Source: Cellulomonas sp.
GTDB lineage: Bacteria; Actinomycetota; Actinomycetes; Actinomycetales; Cellulomonadaceae
Length of the DNA: 47,809 nucleotides
Reading direction: 5' to 3'
NCBI GenBank assembly: GCA_012927595.1
Contig: JABBOW010000091.1
Span: forward strand, 1 to 47,809
Each line of letters begins with the position of its first letter. Position 1 is the stretch's first letter. Made by a program: the position numbers and the translations under genes. This document shows, piece by piece, positions 1-7,500 of the stretch. A model generated the notes under the pieces. The model had not been told where the DNA came from. It saw nothing but the letters and a program-made list of their open reading frames with translations, and made no database searches.

Positions 1-1
1 C

Positions 2-478
2 ACGTGCGAGGCCGCGGCAGCACGGCTCGGTATCGGGACCCTCCGCGAGATCCACGGGACCGACGGTCTCGCGGCAGCTCTCGCGACCCTCGCGGCCGAT
101 GGGGGCGCCGAGGCCGACGTCGCGGCACGTCGCGTGCGCCACGTCGTCACTGAGATCGCGCGGGTCGAGGAGTTCGTCGCGCTGCTCGACGCCCGGCGGG
201 TCCACGAGGTCGGTCCGCTCATGGACGCGTCGCACGCCTCTCTGCGGGACGACTACGAGGTCTCGTGCCGCGAGCTGGACCTCGCGGTCACGACCGCCCG
301 GTCGGCCGGCGCGCTCGGAGCCCGGATGACTGGCGGGGGCTTCGGCGGCTCGGCGATCGCGCTCGTCGAGGCCGACGCGGTCGAGGGTGTCGCGGCTGCG
401 ATCGCTGCAGCCTTCGACTCCGCGGGGCTCACGGCGCCGACCTTCTTGCTCGCCCCGCCGTCGGCGCCTGCGGCGTAG
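2..478 (+). CDS. galK: Galactokinase, C-terminal part (5' end outside window)
   Basis: The reading frame is open from the left edge and ends with TAG at 476-478, giving 158 residues. The segment carries GARMTGGGFGGSAIALV (codons around 325-370), the glycine-rich C-terminal motif of galactokinases in the GHMP kinase superfamily, which follows the helical segment RVEEFVALLDA. Galactokinase phosphorylates galactose at C1 with ATP in the Leloir pathway. The N-terminal substrate and ATP motifs lie outside the window. A mevalonate or homoserine kinase is less likely because the MTGGGFGG form is characteristic of GalK. A short GC hairpin at 568-589 follows. Confidence 0.9.
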   Translation, partial: TCEAAAARLGIGTLREIHGTDGLAAALATLAADGGAEADVAARRVRHVVTEIARVEEFVALLDARRVHEVGPLMDASHASLRDDYEVSCRELDLAVTTARSAGALGARMTGGGFGGSAIALVEADAVEGVAAAIAAAFDSAGLTAPTFLLAPPSAPAA

Positions 479-567
479 CCGTCGCGAGTCACGCACGTCA
501 ACGGTGCTCCAAAGTCATACCACGGGTGGATCTTCCCGCCCTCCAGACCCCGATAGGTTGCGCGTGC

Positions 568-589
568 GGGGGCGGCGAGCGTCGCCCCC
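568..589 (+). terminator. Possible hairpin terminator after galK
   Basis: GGGGGCG (568-574) can pair with CGCCCCC (583-589) across an 8-nt loop. No T-run follows, which is common for actinobacterial hairpins. It lies between galK and the exporter operon, so it could end galK transcription or sit in the leader of the next gene. Confidence 0.3.
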
Positions 590-616
590 GTCCATGACCA
601 CTCGAGGGGCAGCGCT

Positions 617-1642
617 GTGGGCATCACACGCAGGATCATCTTCCCGACCGTCCGGATCTTCCTCTGGGCGGTCATCGCCGTCGCGCTGGTGAAGATCGCG
701 TTCGCGGGTGCGGACGTCACGACGGCCACCGACCCGCTGCGGCCCACGGCCGAGATCGTCGAGGCGCACGTCGCGGCCACGACCGGCACGATCACGAACA
801 AGGTGACCGTCAAAGCCGCCGTCGTCGCCGACGCCGCGACCCCGGTCCGAGCGACGCTCGCGGGCACGGTGACGAAGCTGCTCGCGAAGGGCGGACAGCA
901 GGTGGACGCCGGCACGGCGATCCTCCTCATCACCCTCGAGACGCCGGTGGACCCGACCGTCACGACGGACGCCGAGACCGGCGTCCAGACGGTCACCGCG
1001 AACAAGCCGAAGATCAAGACAGAGACGATCAAGGTCCCGCATGCGGGGACCCTCGCGCTCCCGACACTCAAGGACCAGGTGGTCTCGGTGGGGGACGTCA
1101 TCGCGACGGTGTCCCCCGGGACGATGTCGGTATCCGGGACCCTGACGCCCGACCAGCAGTACCGGCTCCTCGGCGCCCCGGCCGACGCCGAGGTCACGCT
1201 CAAGGGCGGTCCGGCCCCGTTCACGTGCACGAACCTGCGCATCGGCGCCGCGGCGGCCGCGACCGACACCACCCAGGTCGCCGGCACCACCGGACAGTCC
1301 GCGTCCGGGGTGGTGACGTGCGCGATCCCCGCAGGAGCTGTCGCATTCCCCGGCCTCGGTGCCGACCTGGCGATCACGAACGGCACCGCCGAGAACGCCG
1401 TCGTCGTCCCCGTGACGTCAGTCCAGGGCTCGGTGCAGAACGGGAACGTCTGGGTGGTGCAGCCGGACGGCACCTCCGCGTCGAAGCCTGTGACCCTCGG
1501 CCTGACGGACGGGGAGACGGTCCAGATCGTCGAAGGACTGGCCCTCGGCGACCAGATCCTGCAGTTCATCCCGGTCGGCGACGGCGGCAAGCCCGACTGC
1601 AGCAACCCGGCGACATTCGACCCGACGGTGTGCGCCGGATGA
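617..1642 (+). CDS. Membrane-fusion (HlyD/MacA-like) subunit of an ABC exporter
   Basis: The 341-residue protein starts at GTG 617, preceded by the purine-rich GAGGGG. One hydrophobic anchor lies at about residues 8-30. A biotinyl-lipoyl-like half domain is visible around 79-105 (LAGTVTKLLAKGGQQVDAG), the second half resumes near 140-165, and beta-rich periplasmic-adaptor-type domains follow to about 315. The stretch between the lipoyl halves (about 108-138) is short and Thr/Val-rich, so the long alpha-hairpin of Gram-negative MacA is missing. Four cysteines lie outside the anchor (204, 235, 328, 339). Its stop overlaps the ATPase start as ATGA. The substrate cannot be told from sequence; efflux or signalling of a peptide-like compound is inference from MacAB relatives. 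Confidence 0.8.
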   Translation: MGITRRIIFPTVRIFLWAVIAVALVKIAFAGADVTTATDPLRPTAEIVEAHVAATTGTITNKVTVKAAVVADAATPVRATLAGTVTKLLAKGGQQVDAGTAILLITLETPVDPTVTTDAETGVQTVTANKPKIKTETIKVPHAGTLALPTLKDQVVSVGDVIATVSPGTMSVSGTLTPDQQYRLLGAPADAEVTLKGGPAPFTCTNLRIGAAAAATDTTQVAGTTGQSASGVVTCAIPAGAVAFPGLGADLAITNGTAENAVVVPVTSVQGSVQNGNVWVVQPDGTSASKPVTLGLTDGETVQIVEGLALGDQILQFIPVGDGGKPDCSNPATFDPTVCAG

Positions 1643-2406
1643 GTCTCCTCGAGCTGACCGACGTCACCCGTTCCGTCCGGCTACCCGACGACCGGGTCCT
1701 GCACATCCTGCGCGGCATCACGCTGTCGGTCGACGCTGGCGAGCACATCTCCGTCGTCGGCCGCTCCGGCACGGGCAAGTCCACGCTGCTGAACATCCTC
1801 GGCCTGCTCGACGAGCCCACGTCCGGCGACTACCTCCTCGAGGGGACGTCGGTCGCCCGACTGTCCAGCCGTCGCCGGGCCTGGCTACGCGGCGACGACT
1901 TCGGGTTCGTGTTCCAGCAGTTCAACCTCCTTCCGGGCCGCACGGCGCTCGAGAACGTCGCCGCACCGCTGATGTACGCGCACGGCAAGCCGTTCTGGCG
2001 CAGGTTTCGCCTCGCCGCGAGCATGCTCGACCGCGTCGGCCTCGGTGACCGCCTCGACGAGATGCCCGACAAGCTCTCGGGCGGTGAGCAGCAGCGCGTC
2101 GCGATCGCCCGCGCGCTCGTCCGCAGCCCGCGCGTGATCCTCGCCGACGAGCCGACGGGCGCGCTCGATGTCGACACCGGCGGGGACGTCATGAGCCTGC
2201 TCGACGAGATCGCCTCGCAGACCGGCGCCGCCCTGATCGCCATCACGCACGACCTCGCCGTCGCGGCGCGCGCCCAGCGGCACTACCGGCTCGCCGAGGG
2301 CGTGCTCGTACCCATCACCCTGAACGCACCCGGCCGCATCACCGAGTGGGTCGGTGACGTCCCGACCGACCGGCCCGACGACGCTGTCGCCCCGGCAGTC
2401 CTGTGA
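1639..2406 (+). CDS. ABC transporter ATP-binding protein (MacB/LolD type)
   Basis: The 255-residue ATPase starts at ATG 1639, overlapping the previous stop. All nucleotide-binding motifs are intact: Walker A GRSGTGKST at 41-49, Q-loop around Gln93-94, signature LSGGEQQ at 146-152, Walker B ILADEP at 167-172 followed by TGALD, and the H-loop His204 in ITHD. This is the MacB/LolD/FtsE-like class that powers mechanotransmission transporters. A tail of about 30 residues after the NBD is rich in Pro and Asp. It is followed by its permease with a GTGA overlap, so the three genes are almost certainly translationally coupled. Confidence 0.93.
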   Translation: MSLLELTDVTRSVRLPDDRVLHILRGITLSVDAGEHISVVGRSGTGKSTLLNILGLLDEPTSGDYLLEGTSVARLSSRRRAWLRGDDFGFVFQQFNLLPGRTALENVAAPLMYAHGKPFWRRFRLAASMLDRVGLGDRLDEMPDKLSGGEQQRVAIARALVRSPRVILADEPTGALDVDTGGDVMSLLDEIASQTGAALIAITHDLAVAARAQRHYRLAEGVLVPITLNAPGRITEWVGDVPTDRPDDAVAPAVL

Positions 2407-3611
2407 GCGGCATCGTCGGCACGATCGTCGAGGCGTGGGACGAGCTGCGTATCCACAGGCTCCGGGTCCTGCTCGCGCTCATCGGGGTCGCGGTCGCCGT
2501 GACGGCGATCACCGGTGTCACGGCGGCGGTGCAGATGATGAACCAGGCGTTCAAGGAGTCCGCGGACCGGCAGAGCGGACGGTCGGTGACGGTCGACCTG
2601 TACGCGTGGCCGACGGGCGCGGGTGGGGCGACGGCGTCGACCGAGCAGCAGTACGCGGCCGAGTTCGACCGGATCATCGAGCGCTACGGCATCACGTATG
2701 CGAGCCGCATGACGGGCAGCCAGCTGCCGTTCCGGTTCCCGAGCGGAACCGCGATGGTCAACGCCCAGGTCGTCGACCCGGACTACGGGGTCATCACGCG
2801 TTTCCGTACCACCCAAGGGCGATGGTTCACGGACGCGGACGTTCAACGGTTCGCGCCGGTAGCGGTCGTCAACGAGGCGTTTCTCGCTACCCTCGGCGCG
2901 ACGGACGTGTCGTCGCACCCGACGCTCTTGGCCGGCCGTGACACGCAGGTACGCACCGAGGTCATCGGCGTGTACAAGAACTCGTGGCCCGACGAGCCGC
3001 CGTCGGCCTACCTGCTGTACGACCACACCACTCGGTGGGGGCTGCTCGACACCGCCATGGGCGTCCAGGCGCCGAGCTTCAAGGTGTGGGTCCCGCCCGA
3101 CCTTGCCAAGCAGCTGCAGCCCCTGCTCAGGCGCGACCTCGCTGCGGCTCTTCCCGGCACCCGGGTGGACGCTTCGGAGACGTTCAGCGGGCAGAACGTG
3201 CTCGACGGTGCGACCCGGTGGGTGGTCCTCGGGATCGGCGGGTTCTCCCTGCTGTTGGGAGGTCTCGGGCTCGTCAACATCGCGCTCGTCACCGTGCGAT
3301 TCCGGATCCGCGAGATCGGCATCCGTCGCAGCTTCGGCGCGACCTCCGGTCGCGTGTTCTTCGGGGTCCTCATGGAGTCCGTGGTGGCGACGGTGGTCGC
3401 CGGCGTGGTGGGGGTCGTGATCGCGGTCGCGGTGATCAAGAACATCCCCATCGAGAAGGTGTTCGGCGGCCGCATCGAGGACGTGCCGCCCTTCCCCATC
3501 GCGGCAGCCGTCACCGGCATGGTGTGTGCGACGGCGGTTGGCGCCCTGGCCGGCCTGATCCCCGCGATCGTCGCCGTCCGCGTCAAGGTCATCGACGCGA
3601 TCCGGTACTGA
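2403..3611 (+). CDS. ABC transporter permease, MacB/FtsX family
   Basis: The 402-residue protein starts at GTG 2403. The topology fits MacB: one transmembrane helix near residues 17-40, a large extracytoplasmic domain of about 220 residues with a MacB periplasmic core character, then three C-terminal helices (about 268-295, 322-348 and 365-392). The FtsX signature region GLVNIALVTVRFRIREIGIR is present after the second helix. It forms a dimer with the preceding ATPase in known systems. The gene ends only 9 bp before the convergent exonuclease III stop. Confidence 0.88.
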   Translation: MSGIVGTIVEAWDELRIHRLRVLLALIGVAVAVTAITGVTAAVQMMNQAFKESADRQSGRSVTVDLYAWPTGAGGATASTEQQYAAEFDRIIERYGITYASRMTGSQLPFRFPSGTAMVNAQVVDPDYGVITRFRTTQGRWFTDADVQRFAPVAVVNEAFLATLGATDVSSHPTLLAGRDTQVRTEVIGVYKNSWPDEPPSAYLLYDHTTRWGLLDTAMGVQAPSFKVWVPPDLAKQLQPLLRRDLAAALPGTRVDASETFSGQNVLDGATRWVVLGIGGFSLLLGGLGLVNIALVTVRFRIREIGIRRSFGATSGRVFFGVLMESVVATVVAGVVGVVIAVAVIKNIPIEKVFGGRIEDVPPFPIAAAVTGMVCATAVGALAGLIPAIVAVRVKVIDAIRY

Positions 3612-3620
3612 CCTCTGGCC

Positions 3621-4433
3621 CTAGAGGTCGTACGTCGCTAGGAGAGGCGCGTGGTCGCTCCACCGCGTGTCGTAGGACGGCGCGCGGTCGACCTCGACCG
3701 AGACGGCCGCGTCGGCGAGGTCCGGTGTCACCAGCTGATAGTCGATGCGCCAGCCCGAGTCCGTGTCGAACGCCTTGCCGCGCCACGACCACCACGTGTA
3801 CGGACCGGGGCCGGCTCCGCCGAGCTCGCGACCGAGGTCGCGCCACCCGAGGTCGTCGAACCACCGGTCGAGGTACGCACGCTCCTCGGGGAGGAACCCG
3901 GCGGCCTTGAGGTTGCCCTTCCAGTTCTTGATGTCGACGTTGCGATGCGCGATGTTGAGGTCGCCCGCGACGACCACGAGCCCACCCTCCTCCGCGAGCT
4001 CACCCAGCCGTGCCGTGACCCGGTCGAGGAACGCGTACTTCTCGTCCATCGACGGCGTGCCGACGGTGCCCGAGTGGAGGTAGGTCGACACGACGGTGAG
4101 CGTGCGCGCTGGTGCGCCGTCTCGCGCAGGGAGGTCGAGGTCCGCCTCGACCCAGCGTCCGGTCTCTCCCGGGAGGTCGGAGCCGAGCCCGATGCGGACC
4201 GCGCTCATCGGCAGACGCGAGGCGATCGCCACGCCGGCCCGACCCTTGAACTCGCTCTCCTGGTGGGCCAGGTCCCACTCGCTCGTGGGGAAGAAGTCGC
4301 TGAGGATCTCGTCGGGCGCACGCACCTCCTGGAGCAGGAGCACGTCAGGCCGACGAGTCTCGAGCCACGGACCCACGCCGCGCTTGAACGCGGCCCTGAT
4401 CCCGTTCACGTTGGCGGTCGCGATCGTCAGCAC
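3621..4433 (-). CDS. xthA: Exodeoxyribonuclease III
   Basis: A 270-residue protein of the endonuclease/exonuclease/phosphatase (EEP) fold, acting on AP sites and 3' ends in base-excision repair. Expected active-site residues are in place: Asn10 in NVNGIRA, Glu36 in LLQEVRA, Asp158/Asn160 in AGDLNIAH, Asp231 in WRIDYQL and the terminal pair Asp260-His261 in WSDHAP. I chose GTG 4433 because it gives the family-typical N-terminus MLTIATANVNG; an in-frame GTG at 4460 would add nine residues. It is an isolated gene, convergent with the exporter operon. Confidence 0.9.
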   Translation of the reverse strand: MLTIATANVNGIRAAFKRGVGPWLETRRPDVLLLQEVRAPDEILSDFFPTSEWDLAHQESEFKGRAGVAIASRLPMSAVRIGLGSDLPGETGRWVEADLDLPARDGAPARTLTVVSTYLHSGTVGTPSMDEKYAFLDRVTARLGELAEEGGLVVVAGDLNIAHRNVDIKNWKGNLKAAGFLPEERAYLDRWFDDLGWRDLGRELGGAGPGPYTWWSWRGKAFDTDSGWRIDYQLVTPDLADAAVSVEVDRAPSYDTRWSDHAPLLATYDL

Positions 4434-4534
4434 GGGACCATCCAACCCCACGGGACCCACACCACGTCACGACCGTCCGCCGGGGCGGCGACCCTGGCCC
4501 GTGGCCGCCGACATGACAGTCGTCCGGACACGGC

Positions 4535-4579
4535 ACCGCCCGGGCGCCGGGCTGCGAGGAGCGCCTGCACCCGGGCGGT
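4535..4579 (-). terminator. Hairpin after the secreted nuclease gene
   Basis: ACCGCCCGGG (4535-4544) and CCCGGGCGGT (4570-4579) form a perfect 10-bp stem just downstream of the nuclease stop at 4593. The 25-nt loop can fold further. No U-tract is seen. Confidence 0.45.
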
Positions 4580-4592
4580 CACCAGCCGCGCG

Positions 4593-7500
4593 TCAGTGCC
4601 TGTGCACCCGCACCGTCAGCACGGAGCTGCTCGTCACGCCCGCGGCGTTCGCGAGCTCGGCACGGTAGGTGTGCTTGCCCACCGACCGACCAGTGACCGT
4701 CGTCGAGGCCGACTGCGGCCCGAGGCCCGCGCTTGCGGACATGGCCTGGGTGTCGATCAGGACACCGTCCTCGTAGAGCCGGTACGTCGTGGCGGGGGTA
4801 CCCCACCACTTCACGGCGGTCACCGTGTACGTCCCGTTGCCGTCCCAGTTGTCGGAGAACAGGAACGGCTTGCCGGGGTTGGCGTCGGTGACCTTCACCG
4901 TGACCGAGGTCGTCGCCGTCGTGCCCTTGAGGTTGGACAGCTCCCCGGTGTACGCGTACGTGCCGTTGACCCGGCCCGTCAGGTGCACCTCGACGTGCTG
5001 CGCATCCGGCGTGCGGTCCTCGAGGGACTCGGTGTGGATGAGCACCCCGTTCTCGTAGAGCTTGAACGTCGTGCCGTTCTGACCGCGGCGCAGATCGGCC
5101 GCGATCGTGTAGTCACCGTCGTGCAGGCCGCGGGGCCAGCCGTTGTCGCTGCTCAGAACGGCTCGGCCGGGCGCCTTCGGCGGGATCGGGACCCCGGGTG
5201 CGACGGTCACCGGAATGGTCACCGTCGTACCCGATGGCGCGGCGAACAGGCGGAGCGTTGCCGCCCCCACGACGTCCCGGGGGACGACCACGGAGACCTG
5301 CGCGGCACCCGCCGTCACCGGCACCGCCGCCGGAGCGGCGGCGCTCCCGACCCAGGAGGCCGTGAGCGTCGTGTTGGCAGGGCTGCCGAGCGACGTCAGG
5401 TCCAGCTTCGTGACGCCGAACGCGAGGGTGTCGTCCTGCGTCGCCGTGCTCGGCAGACCGGTGACCTGCGCGGCGTGCCGGGCGAAGCTCGGCGACACCG
5501 GCTGGTGGGCCGTCAGGTAGGCGATCCACGCGTCCCGGTCCACGAGCCCCGAGTCACGCACGTCGGTCGACGAGGAGAAGATCCGGAAGTTGTCGCCGCC
5601 CGTCGCGAGGAAGTTGAACGTGCCGACCCGATAGGACGCGACCGGGTCGAGCGGTGCCCCGTCGATGGTCACCGACGTGATGCGGCTGCCCGCGGCGAGC
5701 GACGCGTCGTAGGTGTACGACACGTTGTCCGACAGGCCGAGCTGCAGGTAGGGCCGCGACGGCACAGTGCTGTCGGGGTTGGTCTGCCACTGCTGCTCGA
5801 GCATCGTCCGGAGCTGCGCGCCCGTCAGCGAGACGGTCCACAGGTTGTTCAGGAACGGCAGGACCGCGTTCGCCTGGGCGTACGTGATCTGGCCGTCCAG
5901 CGCCGGACCGGCCGGGCTGTAGGACGACTGCTTCGCGAACAGGTCGCTCCGCAGGCCGCCCGGGTTGACGACACCGATCTGGGCACCGCCGCGCAGCGGG
6001 TCGCTGAGCGAGGTGCGCAGCGAGTTCGCGACGAGGTTGCCGAGCGTCGACTCCGACGCCCGGTCGTCGCGCGACGTGCCGATGTAGGCCGTCGTGATGT
6101 CGGCCGTGAGCGAGCCCACGACCGTGTTGCCCTGGACCGCGGCGTTCGCGAGCGCCGCGTCGACGATCGTCTTGACGGCTGCGGCCCGCGGGTACGTCGC
6201 GACCAGCGTGGCCGCCGCGGTCGTCGTACGCGCCACGTTCTTCGCCGTGTACGCGATGACGTCGTCCGTGGCGTTGTCGATCGTCAGCGTGATCTCGCCG
6301 ACGAACGCCCCGTAGGAGCCCGTCTGCAGGATCGGCCGGGTGGCCGTCGTCGATCCAGGGACCGGTGCGTCCCACGCGTACACCTTGTGGGTGTGGCCCG
6401 TGAAGATCGCGTCGACCTTGGCATCCGTCTGGGTGACGATCTTCGCGAACGCCCCGCCGGCGGCGATCTCCTGGTCGAGCGTCGCGTGATCGGGCGTGCC
6501 CGCACCCGCACCCTCGTGGTACTCAGCCACAAAGACGTCAGCCTCGCCGTTGGCCTCGTTGCCGTCGCTCAGCTGCGCGACGACGCGATTGACGGCGTCG
6601 ACGGGGTCGCCGAAGTCGAGCCCCGAGATGCCCCCGGGCGAGACGAGCGCCGGGGTCTCCTGGGTGACCGCACCGATGACGGCGAGGCGCTTGCCTGCCA
6701 CATCGAGGACCTTGTACTCGGGCAGAGCGGGGGTCGTGGTGCCCTTCAAGTAGACGTTCGCCCCGAGGTAGTCCCACGACGCGTTCGTGCCACCCGCGAC
6801 GACGCGGTCCGTGAGGTCGGCGAACCCGCCGTCGAGCTCATGGTTGCCGACCGCCGAGGCCTTCAGACCGAGTGCGTTGAGGACGTCGATCGTGGGCTGG
6901 TCCTTCGCGACCGACGACGCGAACAGGGATGCGCCGATGTTGTCGCCGGCCGAGAGCAGGACCGTGTTGCCCTGACCCTTGGCCGCGCGCTCCTGCTCGA
7001 TCGTCCCGGCGAAGTTGACGGTGTTGCCGTCGATCCGGCCGTGGAAGTCGTTGATGTTCAGCAGGGTCACGTCGGTTGTCGGGGGTGCGACGTTGGCCTT
7101 GAGGCCGAGGATGACCGGGTCGTGGTCCGAGGAAGCGAACTGGTCAGGGGCGTAGAAGAGCGTGCCGTGGTAGTTGTACCGGCTGTACTCGAGCGCGATC
7201 GACTCCGGGGAGTTGATCGACCAGATGGTCGATCCGGTCGAGCGCGCCATCATCGCGTCGTTCACCAGCACGTGGTCCAGCGAGCCCGAGAGCCCTGAGA
7301 AGCTGTACGAGTACTCCCCCGTCGCGAAGTGCGAGGCGGCGTCGGTGTAACCCGCCGAGTACAGCACCTGCAGCGGGTCCTCCTGCGTGTAGGAGTTGAA
7401 GTCGCCGAGCAGCGCGACAGCGGTGACCGGGGTCGTCGGGTACGACGCGAGCACCGTCGGGACCCAGGCCGCGAGCGCGGTGGCCTGCGCGACGCGCGAC

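Noticed and set aside
3651-7298. Very long plus-strand open frame antisense to exonuclease III and the nuclease fusion
   Set aside because: It is Arg/Val/Asp-rich with no recognisable domain and no ribosome site, and mirrors the codon bias of the real minus-strand genes.
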